Assembly (NCBI GenBank): GCA_024640485.1
Contig: JAHEEY010000098.1
Span: 1-12,016, forward strand
Direction: 5' to 3'
Source of the DNA: Chloroflexota bacterium
GTDB lineage: Bacteria > Chloroflexota > Anaerolineae > Promineifilales > Promineifilaceae
DNA: 12,016 nucleotides
The notes beneath the pieces were generated by a model. It saw only the letters and a program-made list of their open reading frames with translations. It searched no databases and was not told the origin of the DNA. Within the stretch, counting starts at the first letter, position 1. The number at the start of each line of letters is the position of its first letter. The position numbers were made by a program, and so were the translations under genes. Of this stretch, positions 1-6,550 are shown one piece after another.

Positions 1-49
1 TGCCCTTTTGGGGCGATCAAGAATAGCTGAACCCCACCCACCAGCCGAT

Positions 50-676
50 CTATGATTGGCCCTCAGCCGGCGGTGCCACCCGCTCCATTTGGAACAGGTC
101 GGTCACCCTGGTATAGCCTGAGCCCGCCAGCCGCCCGATGGGCCGCAGTCCAGCCAGATCGACATACCCCCCTTGATAAAGATCGTCGCGGATGTGAATG
201 CACTGAACCTCACCGAAGATCGCCGCGCCGCCTCCAGGGTCTTCGCTGAGGGTGACAATCTGGCGAAGCTTGCACTCAAAAGCGACGGGCGCCTCGGCTA
301 CCCGTGGCACACCGATGGTCTCACTGGCTGCCGGAGTGACTCCCGCCCACTGAAATTCCGACTGTCCTCGGGGAAGTATGGTCGCGCTGAGGTTCATCTG
401 CTCGGCTGTATCTTCATTGGTGATGTTGACCACAAACTCAGCCACCTGCTCTATGTTGAGCCAGGTATCCTTTTTGCGCCCGTCAGGGTGTACCCCTGGG
501 CAGAAGACAAGCGTCATCGGGCTTGGGCAAACCGCAGTGAAATATGAGAATGGCGCCAGGTTGAGATTCCCTTGGGTATCGATACTGCTAACCCAGGCGA
601 TAGGCCGGGGCAATATGGAACCAATCATCAGCTTGTAGCGTTCGTTTCGATCTAGCGCTTCGGGTTTCAGGATCAT
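50..676 (-). CDS. Flavin reductase-like FMN-binding protein (DIM6/NTAB type)
   Basis: A 208-residue protein of the flavin reductase-like (PF01613) split-barrel family. Members bind FMN; some reduce free flavin with NAD(P)H for partner monooxygenases, others are flavoproteins of unknown substrate. Family hallmarks seen are RPIAWVS near residues 24-30, NLAPFSYF around 39-46, a KDTWLNI segment near 69-75 followed by EFVVNI, and a C-terminal GEVQ..HI strand with RLAGSGYTR. Length is typical and there is no signal peptide, so it should be cytoplasmic. The ATG overlaps the stop of the upstream HD-domain gene (bases 673-676, ATGA), and a GGGAG sequence lies just upstream inside that gene, supporting this start and translational coupling. 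No monooxygenase partner is visible nearby. The family call is firm; the electron acceptor cannot be told from sequence. Confidence 0.88.
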   Translation of the reverse strand: MILKPEALDRNERYKLMIGSILPRPIAWVSSIDTQGNLNLAPFSYFTAVCPSPMTLVFCPGVHPDGRKKDTWLNIEQVAEFVVNITNEDTAEQMNLSATILPRGQSEFQWAGVTPAASETIGVPRVAEAPVAFECKLRQIVTLSEDPGGGAAIFGEVQCIHIRDDLYQGGYVDLAGLRPIGRLAGSGYTRVTDLFQMERVAPPAEGQS

Positions 677-1710
677 TTGAGCTCCCTTTCTTCAATCAGA
701 ATCGAGGCCGGCTGCCGCTGGTATAAACCGCCAATCACCCGCATCGGCCATTTCCCCTGCTTGCGGGCAAGATAGTCGGCCCGGTGCCGGGCGAATTCCG
801 GATCTAACGTCGACAGCGGCTGCATCCCCCCGTTGAAGACGACGTCCGGATCAATGGACCGCAGCTTGGTACTGACTCGAAATGTGGGCGCTTCCTCATC
901 CCAGGCAAATCGGGTGTCCGGCGATACCAGTTGGATCAATTTTCGCAGCTCCGGGTCATCCGAGTCGCACAATTTGCCCCAGACCGGTTCGTCAGTCAGC
1001 CAGAAGTCCGCTTCGCTGATAACACCCAGTGACAATCCCCGTCTGATTGCCTGGGCAGTCAATTCGTACAAGCCGACTTCATCGAAATTAGACCAGCTGG
1101 CATCGTCTGCCTTGATAAATGTATACCCCAACCATTGGGCGGCTTGCAGATTGTCGGCAGCGATTCGGCCTTCGACCACTGCCAAATGATTCAGGGCGTC
1201 TTGGATCTCAGCCAGTGTCGCCAAACCCAAGGGCAGGATATCGCGCAGAAAGTAGTCCAGCCGATCGGCGCACAGCCGGGGAAGGGGCTGTTCCAGCAGG
1301 GGAAACTCTTGGTCATCGAGAACTCGCCGCCAATCATGACCATGGCTGGCCAACAGCTGGGGCACATCGGTAGTGGAGAGAAACCACTCCTTCTTTTCAT
1401 CATGATAGCTTTGGCTGTCATGCCCATCAACGACATAGTCAATGACATGGCTGAAAGCGGTATGGCTGACATCATGGAGCATTGCAGCGATCTGTTCTTC
1501 TACCGAAGCGCCCAGCCGGCGCACTATCAACATCGCCCCCAGGGAGTGCTCAAAACGGCTGATTGGGCTGGTCACCCCGATCAAACCGCTGATGCCGTGC
1601 TGCAGCACCCCTTTCAGCCGCTGCATCGCCTCCGATGCCATCAAATCGATCAAGACCGGCTCACTCAAATCGTACTGCCCATAAACCGGATCGGTGTATC
1701 TCAATTGCAT
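673..1710 (-). CDS. HD-domain phosphohydrolase (COG1078-like)
   Basis: A 345-residue metal-dependent phosphohydrolase of the HD superfamily, resembling the dGTPase/SAMHD1-like COG1078 group. The N-terminal stretch (YTDPVYG, then a predicted substrate-side helix) leads to the metal site: H55 in SRFEHSLG, the H79-D80 doublet in LHDVSHTAFSH with H83 and H88 after it, and a downstream aspartate in the CADRLDY segment (D149). All four expected metal ligands are therefore present and the enzyme is probably active. Known relatives hydrolyse dNTPs or other nucleotides, but many COG1078 proteins have no assigned substrate. The ATG is preceded by GGTGGAG at good spacing. It is the first gene of a two-gene minus-strand unit with the flavin reductase-like gene. 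The C-terminal roughly 150 residues carry no motif I recognise. Confidence 0.87.
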   Translation of the reverse strand: MQLRYTDPVYGQYDLSEPVLIDLMASEAMQRLKGVLQHGISGLIGVTSPISRFEHSLGAMLIVRRLGASVEEQIAAMLHDVSHTAFSHVIDYVVDGHDSQSYHDEKKEWFLSTTDVPQLLASHGHDWRRVLDDQEFPLLEQPLPRLCADRLDYFLRDILPLGLATLAEIQDALNHLAVVEGRIAADNLQAAQWLGYTFIKADDASWSNFDEVGLYELTAQAIRRGLSLGVISEADFWLTDEPVWGKLCDSDDPELRKLIQLVSPDTRFAWDEEAPTFRVSTKLRSIDPDVVFNGGMQPLSTLDPEFARHRADYLARKQGKWPMRVIGGLYQRQPASILIEERELK

Positions 1711-1926
1711 TCCATCTCCACCAACTCACTCTTCGATGCTAGCCGCTTCGTTTACCCCATTTCGGAAATCCCATCGGCAGCAATCAGGCTGGTAAAATAT
1801 CCTACGCTGCCGTAGTTCACAGACGCATGTCAGAGGTAATTCGTGCGCCTCACTGCTCATCTGATCCAATAGCTGAGCTCGAATTTGGGCAATGATACTT
1901 GGATTGTTCCTAAAAAACATCGGATT

Positions 1927-1935
1927 TGGTATTAT
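1927..1935 (+). promoter_or_regulatory. Probable extended -10 promoter for the lipoprotein gene
   Basis: TGG followed by TATTAT (1930-1935) forms an extended -10 element about 30 bases upstream of the lipoprotein ATG. No good -35 hexamer sits at 17 bases (TTCCTA); TTGTTC at 1904-1909 is too far. The surrounding 1711-1966 gap separates divergent genes and is locally AT-rich, so promoter activity is expected here, but the exact site is a guess from consensus. Confidence 0.4.
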
Positions 1936-1966
1936 ACTATTGTCCGTATGGTAACTTGAGAAACAT

Positions 1967-3520
1967 ATGTGCCTAAATAAAGTCAGGCGGAGCATCCTCA
2001 TCGTTTGTTGTATTGTTGGATTGGCAGCATGTCGTATTGACGATTTGCCGCCGACCGTGTCTGTACCCACGCCAGAAACGACGGCAGTCCAACCGAATCC
2101 CGTCAGCCACGCTGCCTTGGCGGCGGATCCATACGGGTATCAGGACACCTATCTGCAGCTTACTGGCGAGTTCAGCAAGGTCCCGCAGCTCATTTGCGGG
2201 ACAAGCCGCCATGCCTCCCCAGCCGGATGGGGACTGACGGCGGACTCGCTAATGGCGTTAGCCGATGGCTATGGCAGCCAGCTGAACGCTTTGGCCCCAC
2301 AGAGATTGATGATCACTGCCAACGGCTGGTGGCGGCAGTGGCAGGGGCTGGTTGGCTGCGGCAAGACCGCCACCATGCAGACCGTCTGGTATCTTGAAGT
2401 CGATGAAATCGTGTCACCCAACCCGTTGGTTCAGGTGACTCTGACCAGAGCCAGCGGCGAAGCCATATCGGCTGCCGTCACCGCACCAGAGATGGAGGAA
2501 GTCCCCGCCCAACCGACCCAGACTCCGGAAATACCCACCGCTACTGCCGCCGCCACGCTCCCAGGTATCGAAACGGTAGAGCCTGAAGCTGGCACCGGTA
2601 CGCCAACGCCTGATTCTGGGGCCAGTCCCATTTCCGGCACGGCCGGCACCCCCACCATAGGGGCGACATCGTCTTTGACCCCAACGCGTCGCACCGGGCT
2701 GGGGGTCACCTTGACAGCGACAGCCGCCCCAGGGACGGCGACCGCCACACCTGCCGCCGGCACCGGCACCGCGACCCCGCTGCCGACCAATACCATGACA
2801 CCACTGCCGACGGTGACAACGGCAGCAGCCGGTGCACCGACAGCGACTGCTACGTCACCAGCCGTTAATTTAGTAGTAAATCAAGGGCCCGTCGTAGAGA
2901 CCGAAATGGTGGGCGCCCCTTTGGCTCCGAATCAGACCCATAGCTGGGACTTCACCATCGACAGCAGCGCCGTCATTACGGTGAATGTAGCCGCCTCCAG
3001 CAGCCTGGATATCGTGATCTCCATCTTCAACCAACAAGGCACGCCCATTATCCAGCAGAATATCGCCGCGCCGGGCCAAATCGAGCGCATCTCGGCACTG
3101 CAATTGCCCTCACCAGGTGATTACCAGATTACGATTCGGGCAGCGCAAGGAAACAGCGGTCATTACGCGATGATGTTCTTGCTTCAGGACTCATACAACT
3201 TCGTCGGCAAAGGGATTTTGAGCCTAAATGAAGAGGCAAACAGCACACTTGAGGCCAGCAGCGATCATTTCTGGTTCTTCGAGGGACAGGCAGGGGATAT
3301 CGTGAGTATAGTGGCAATCCCAGAAGACAGCAGTAATCTGTTCCTGGAGCTGTACGATCCCGATGGAGAAGAGATCAGTGGTTTCGTGAATGATCATCCA
3401 GGCGGTCAGCAGGAACAGATATCACAGTTCACGCTGCCCGATGCTGGCATCTACTCGATCAGAATTGGGGAGTATGATTTCGCCGAAAGCAGCTACCAGA
3501 TTCGGCTGCTGGCTGAATGA
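1967..3520 (+). CDS. Lipoprotein with Thr/Pro-rich linker and two PPC-like beta-sandwich repeats
   Basis: A 517-residue secreted lipoprotein. Residues 1-22 form a lipoprotein signal: basic NKVRR, a hydrophobic core and the lipobox LAAC with C22 as the lipidated residue. Residues about 45-160 form a compact domain starting DPYGYQDTYLQLTGEF, with two tryptophans, separated cysteines in ICGTS and VGCGK that could pair, and a closing WYLEVDEI strand. It looks like a small beta-barrel but I cannot name it. Residues about 178-298 are a low-complexity Thr/Pro/Ala linker. The C-terminus holds two related beta-sandwich repeats (about 300-408 and 409-517) resembling pre-peptidase C-terminal (PPC) domains, each ending in a G.Y.I.I pattern (PGDYQITI, AGIYSIRI). 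No catalytic domain is seen. A role in cell-surface binding or display is likely. The ATG has only a weak Shine-Dalgarno (TTGAG). Confidence 0.85.
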   Translation: MCLNKVRRSILIVCCIVGLAACRIDDLPPTVSVPTPETTAVQPNPVSHAALAADPYGYQDTYLQLTGEFSKVPQLICGTSRHASPAGWGLTADSLMALADGYGSQLNALAPQRLMITANGWWRQWQGLVGCGKTATMQTVWYLEVDEIVSPNPLVQVTLTRASGEAISAAVTAPEMEEVPAQPTQTPEIPTATAAATLPGIETVEPEAGTGTPTPDSGASPISGTAGTPTIGATSSLTPTRRTGLGVTLTATAAPGTATATPAAGTGTATPLPTNTMTPLPTVTTAAAGAPTATATSPAVNLVVNQGPVVETEMVGAPLAPNQTHSWDFTIDSSAVITVNVAASSSLDIVISIFNQQGTPIIQQNIAAPGQIERISALQLPSPGDYQITIRAAQGNSGHYAMMFLLQDSYNFVGKGILSLNEEANSTLEASSDHFWFFEGQAGDIVSIVAIPEDSSNLFLELYDPDGEEISGFVNDHPGGQQEQISQFTLPDAGIYSIRIGEYDFAESSYQIRLLAE

Positions 3521-3558
3521 ACCGCACTCGCTGCTAGAGGCCCACAGCTTGCCGGCGG

Positions 3559-4224
3559 TTAACGGAACCGGCTCATCCAATTATCAACACTAAAGCGCTG
3601 CTCCTTCCAAGGGTCGGCTTCATTGTGATAGCCCGCTTTTTCCCAGAATCCCAGCTGGTCGTCGGCACGGAACTCCAAAGCCCGCAGCCATTTTCCGCCT
3701 TTCCACAGGTAAGCTGACTTAGCTTCAGCGCCGTCAGAAAACGCCCCGATCAAGCCGCGCAGCGGGTAGCCATGGTCGCTGGTGATCGGTTTCCCATCAT
3801 AGTGAGTTGCCAGAATGAAGTTCCCCTGCAGGACCAGTTCAATTGGGGTGTTGGTAGTATACCCGTGTTCACAATGCTGGATCACGTATTTCGCCTCGGC
3901 CTTAGGCTTGATAAACCCTTCGCTGATCAATGTCGCCAGCGAAACCCCTTCCCAAACGGTATCGAACTTGGACCAGCGGGTTACGCAGTGCAGATCCAAG
4001 GTCACTGAACATCGAGGCAGCTGATTGAATTCTTTCCAGCTCCAGGTGACGTTTTCTTCCAATGCGCCAAACAGATTCAGGTCCCAGCTGTCGAGATTAA
4101 CTCTTGGAACCGTTCCATAGTGCAAGACCGGGAATTTATTGGTCAATGACTGCCCAGGCGGCAGCCGATTCTCAGAACGAACAATCTTCTCTTCTTCGCG
4201 ACGTCTATTCACATTCTTGAACAT
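3559..4224 (-). CDS. Sulfite oxidase-fold molybdopterin-dependent oxidoreductase
   Basis: A 221-residue protein of the oxidoreductase molybdopterin-binding family (PF00174), the small single-domain class related to MsrP/YedY and sulfite oxidase. The diagnostic segment is LDLHCVTRWSKFDTVWEGV, whose C80 is the expected molybdenum-ligating cysteine. Other family signatures are HCEHGYTTN, DGKPITSDHGYPLR and the C-terminal YLWKGGKWLRALEF. The N-terminus is charged (RRREEEK) with no Tat twin-arginine or Sec signal, so unlike MsrP it appears cytoplasmic. No heme-binding partner or dimerisation domain is attached. The start ATG has a clear GGTGGAGAGAG ribosome site. It is convergent with the lipoprotein gene and divergent from the transporter/dehydrogenase operon. 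Substrate is unknown; sulfite oxidation is one possibility among several, since short PF00174 proteins are mostly uncharacterised. Confidence 0.88.
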   Translation of the reverse strand: MFKNVNRRREEEKIVRSENRLPPGQSLTNKFPVLHYGTVPRVNLDSWDLNLFGALEENVTWSWKEFNQLPRCSVTLDLHCVTRWSKFDTVWEGVSLATLISEGFIKPKAEAKYVIQHCEHGYTTNTPIELVLQGNFILATHYDGKPITSDHGYPLRGLIGAFSDGAEAKSAYLWKGGKWLRALEFRADDQLGFWEKAGYHNEADPWKEQRFSVDNWMSRFR

Positions 4225-4257
4225 TTTCTCTCTCCACCAACAAGTAAAGCCACCTTC

Positions 4258-4269
4258 TCAGTCGACTGA
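4258..4269. promoter_or_regulatory. 12-bp perfect palindrome, candidate operator
   Basis: TCAGTCGACTGA is a perfect 12-bp palindrome located 34 bases upstream of the molybdopterin gene start on its 5' side, where a regulator could block or aid transcription. No regulator gene lies in the window, so its role is inferred only from symmetry and position. Confidence 0.3.
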
Positions 4270-4386
4270 ATTGGTCACGTCCCGCTGTCTAAACCATTGG
4301 CAACCGTATTACACAGCGCTTTCGGTGACCCCTTACAATCACTGTTAGGAACCCAGTGTACTTTGACATCATTAGCCGCAGATTAG

Positions 4387-4415
4387 CTGAACCCATCCCC
4401 TTAGGGGTTACTCAG
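4387..4415. repeat. Imperfect inverted repeat in the divergent region
   Basis: AACCC at 4390-4394 matches GGGTT at 4405-4409, and the outer CTGA (4387-4390) matches TCAG (4412-4415) with a three-base offset. An alternative fold pairs CCCC with GGGG around TTA. It lies between the TTGACA at 4363 and the probable operon promoter, so it may be an operator. There is no T-tract, so it is not a terminator. Confidence 0.3.
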
Positions 4416-4469
4416 ATTTTAGGAACCGCGGCGGCTGTTCATGCCCTGCTCAATTTGACGGTGTAAAGG

Positions 4470-4497
4470 TTGGCATATCCTCCAGTTAGGATAGACT
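4470..4497 (+). promoter_or_regulatory. Candidate promoter of the six-gene operon
   Basis: TTGGCA (4470-4475, five of six to the -35 consensus) is followed after 16 bases by TAGACT (4492-4497, four of six to the -10 consensus). Transcription would begin near 4504, leaving a leader of about 29 bases before the ATG at 4533. This arrangement argues against the longer in-frame TTG start at 4470, which would lie inside the -35 box. Confidence 0.4.
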
Positions 4498-4532
4498 TCA
4501 AAGGATACTCTGCTTTGTACAGGATCCAGTTT

Positions 4533-5762
4533 ATGACTGTCAGTCAGCGCGCTTTTTTACGCCAGCGAGATTATCTTGCGGTCTCCATCACCCATTTCTT
4601 TGTTGACATCCTAAACAGCGGGCGCACACTGCTGGTGGCCCTGTTGGCGATCAGTGTCGGCCTGACCAATACCCAGGTGGGGATCGCCCTGCTGCTCTAC
4701 AACGTGGGCAGCTCATTGTCCCAGCCATTGTTTGGCTGGCTGGCGGATCGCGCCGGCGCCCGCTGGCTGACTATCGGCGGCATGGGCTGGATGATATTGT
4801 TTTACAGCATCGCTTCCCTGGGCACTGATTGGCTGGCACTGATAGCGCTGACCATGGCCGGCCTCGGCTCCGGCGCCACCCACCCTACCGGCACTATGGT
4901 CGCCAGTCAATCCAGCCAGACCCACCGGACGCAAGCAACCGCCCTGTTCTTCATGGCCGGCCAACTGGGGCTATTTTCCGGGCCAGTACTCGCTGGCGTG
5001 CTGCTGGAACAGTACGGCCGGCCCGGTTATCTGGTACTGCCGGTGACCGCTTTTATCGCCTTCGCCAGCAGCTGGCAGTGGCTCTCCCAAAAGCACGACC
5101 ATGGTCACCCCAAGCCGCAGCAGGCTGCCGCCCGGGCAGACGGCATCAGCAGCGGTGCTGTGATGGCATTAAGCCGAGTGCTGCCGCTGGCTGTGATCAT
5201 CCTCATCGGCAGCACCGTCAGCGTTACCGCCATCAATTTCTCCCCCAAGCTGTTCACGGAGCTGGGGTACGCTCCCGGCTATGTGGGCTGGCTTGCGGGC
5301 CTTTTTATGGCCGGCTCCGCCATTGGCGGCATTGTGGGCGGCTCACTGGCCGACCGATACGGGGGGAAACCGGTTATCCTGATGGGTATCTTGGGAACCA
5401 TACTGCCCATCTACTTCTATATCCCGGCAGCGGGGGCAGTTCGTTTCGCGCTCATCCTGCTGGCTGGCTTTTTCGGCGGCATGCCTCACAGCGTGCTTAT
5501 CCTCATGGCCCAATCTCTGCTGCCAGGGCGGCAGGCATTGGCCTCCGGATTGGCGCTGGGCTTCATGTTCTTCAGCGGCTCGGTGGGCAGCTTCTTCGTT
5601 GGAGTCTTCGCTGATCGTCTCGGGCTGGCAATGGTCCTGCAGGGAACCGCCCTGCTGCCGTTCGCGGCTGCCGTCGCCGCCCTGCTGCTGCCCAAGGGCG
5701 CCGCCGACACATCCAATAAGCAGAGATTAGTTGAGCCAATGAGCACCTCAGCCAGACCATGA
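4533..5762 (+). CDS. MFS transporter, fosmidomycin resistance (Fsr)-like
   Basis: A 409-residue major facilitator with about 12 hydrophobic segments, closest in character to the fosmidomycin-resistance/COG2223-type group: an early H-F-F-V-D motif in helix 1 (residues 21-25), the motif A loop GWLADRAGAR (68-77) in the first half and its counterpart GGSLADRYGGKP (about 269-280) in the second. Loop 6-7 is short, basic and His/Gln-rich. It would export or import a small solute across the cytoplasmic membrane. I choose ATG 4533 because it follows AGGA at 8 bases and gives the usual Fsr N-terminus; an in-frame TTG at 4470 would add 21 polar residues that do not look like the family. It is the first gene of the plus-strand run and its stop overlaps the next start by 4 bases. 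Substrate unknown; drug export is only one option. Confidence 0.85.
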   Translation: MTVSQRAFLRQRDYLAVSITHFFVDILNSGRTLLVALLAISVGLTNTQVGIALLLYNVGSSLSQPLFGWLADRAGARWLTIGGMGWMILFYSIASLGTDWLALIALTMAGLGSGATHPTGTMVASQSSQTHRTQATALFFMAGQLGLFSGPVLAGVLLEQYGRPGYLVLPVTAFIAFASSWQWLSQKHDHGHPKPQQAAARADGISSGAVMALSRVLPLAVIILIGSTVSVTAINFSPKLFTELGYAPGYVGWLAGLFMAGSAIGGIVGGSLADRYGGKPVILMGILGTILPIYFYIPAAGAVRFALILLAGFFGGMPHSVLILMAQSLLPGRQALASGLALGFMFFSGSVGSFFVGVFADRLGLAMVLQGTALLPFAAAVAALLLPKGAADTSNKQRLVEPMSTSARP

Positions 5763-6481
5763 TATTTCTTCTCGCCAGCATCGTCTTCTTTGCTGCGATT
5801 GTCCAGACCCTGTCAGGCTTTGGATTCGCCTTGATCGTCATGCCGCTGGTGACCTTGATGATGGGGTTCCAGACAGCCGCGCCACTGGTGGCGATGGTGG
5901 CGGTGATCATCACCAGCATTAACTTCATTCGTTACAGATCGGCGGTCAACTTAGGTGAGCTGGCCCGTCTGGGAATCGCCTGCGTGCTGGGAATTCCGCT
6001 AGGTGTCTGGTCACTGGCTCAGGTGAGCGAAACCATCATCAACCCCATGTTAGGCGCTGTCCTAACCGCCTATGCCCTCTATTCACTGGCCCGGCCCTCG
6101 CTGCCAGCGCTGCGCGCCCGCGGCTGGACCTATGTGGCAGGCTTCACCGCCGGATGTTTAGGCGGCGCCTACAACGTACCAGGGCCGCCAGTTATCTTAT
6201 ACGGACGGCTGCGCGGTTGGCCGAAAGATGAATTCAGGGCGGTGCTGCAGGCGCTATTCCTGCTAAATAGTTTGCTGGTCACGGCAGCCCATTTTGCCGC
6301 CCATCATGTGACCGCCGAGACAGTCAGCCTGTTCGCCTATGCCGTCCCTGGACTGCTCCTGGGCATATTCACAGGCTCTCGCATCGACATCAAGCTAAGC
6401 CATGAGCGCTTTCGGCTCTTTGTCAATATCCTGCTGCTGCTGCTGGGGATTTCGCTGATATTCAGCTTCAACCATAACTAA
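5759..6481 (+). CDS. TauE/SafE-family permease (sulfite/organosulfonate exporter type)
   Basis: A 240-residue polytopic membrane protein of PF01925. Two family motifs occupy the expected places in the two internally related halves: SGFGFALIVMPL (19-30) and GFTAGCLGGAYNVPGPP (128-144). About seven or eight hydrophobic helices are visible, with the last ending close to the C-terminus. Characterised relatives export sulfite, sulfoacetate or related anions, or are implicated in taurine metabolism, but the family also has members with other anions. The ATG overlaps the MFS stop (5759-5762, ATGA) and has no good ribosome site of its own, so translation is probably coupled to the MFS gene. That tight coupling suggests the two permeases are made in fixed ratio for one substrate system. 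Confidence 0.88.
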   Translation: MIFLLASIVFFAAIVQTLSGFGFALIVMPLVTLMMGFQTAAPLVAMVAVIITSINFIRYRSAVNLGELARLGIACVLGIPLGVWSLAQVSETIINPMLGAVLTAYALYSLARPSLPALRARGWTYVAGFTAGCLGGAYNVPGPPVILYGRLRGWPKDEFRAVLQALFLLNSLLVTAAHFAAHHVTAETVSLFAYAVPGLLLGIFTGSRIDIKLSHERFRLFVNILLLLLGISLIFSFNHN

Positions 6482-6491
6482 TCAGCACAAA

Positions 6492-6521
6492 AAGGGTTAG
6501 AGAGAACAGAAAGCAACCCTT
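6492..6521 (+). terminator. Intercistronic stem-loop, possible weak terminator
   Basis: AAGGGTT (6492-6498) pairs with AACCCTT (6515-6521) around a 16-base purine-rich loop, in the 69-base gap between the TauE/SafE and MDR genes. The following CAATTTAAT is only weakly T-rich. It may attenuate read-through or mark an RNA-processing site rather than end the transcript, because the next gene continues on the same strand without a convincing promoter. Confidence 0.3.
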
Positions 6522-6550
6522 CAATTTAATGTAGTCGATGGAAGATCGCT

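Larger units (their letters stand above)
4225..4532. other. Divergent intergenic control region (308 bases)
   Basis: This gap separates the minus-strand molybdopterin gene from the plus-strand six-gene run. It holds a 12-bp palindrome, an imperfect inverted repeat, a TTGACA hexamer at 4363-4368 without a matching -10, and a better promoter candidate near 4470-4497. Two GGTCAC/GTGACC half-sites (about 4272 and 4325) lie far apart in inverted orientation. I see no convincing small gene or RNA here. An in-frame TTG extension of the first operon gene (from 4470) is judged non-coding. Confidence 0.55.

Noticed and set aside
24..34. TAGCTGAACCC at 24-34 repeated exactly at 4384-4394, both intergenic
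   Set aside because: Several shared 11-base words are expected by chance in 12 kb, and the flanks do not match, so it is not evidence for a repeat element.
1..49. Possible 3' end of another gene left of the flavin reductase gene
   Set aside because: Short open stretches exist in several frames, but 49 bases are too few to support any of them.
1135..1815. Long open frame opposite the HD-domain gene
   Set aside because: It is antisense to a gene with complete catalytic motifs, and its translation shows no domain or sensible composition.
2505..2870. Thr/Pro-coding GC-rich stretch considered as a tandem repeat
   Set aside because: The codons vary and no fixed repeat unit can be seen; it is a low-complexity linker, not a DNA repeat.
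3551..3572. GCCGG/CCGGC hairpin at the convergent end of the lipoprotein and molybdopterin genes
   Set aside because: Only 5 pairs, no T-tract, and it overlaps the molybdopterin stop codon; too weak to call a terminator.
4470..4532. In-frame TTG start extending the Fsr-like MFS by 21 residues
   Set aside because: The extension is polar and unlike the family N-terminus, overlaps the best promoter candidate, and ATG 4533 has an AGGA ribosome site.
4829..5614. 261-codon frame overlapping the first MFS gene
   Set aside because: A shifted frame of a GC-rich membrane-protein gene; the product is Arg/Gly/His-rich with no recognisable fold.
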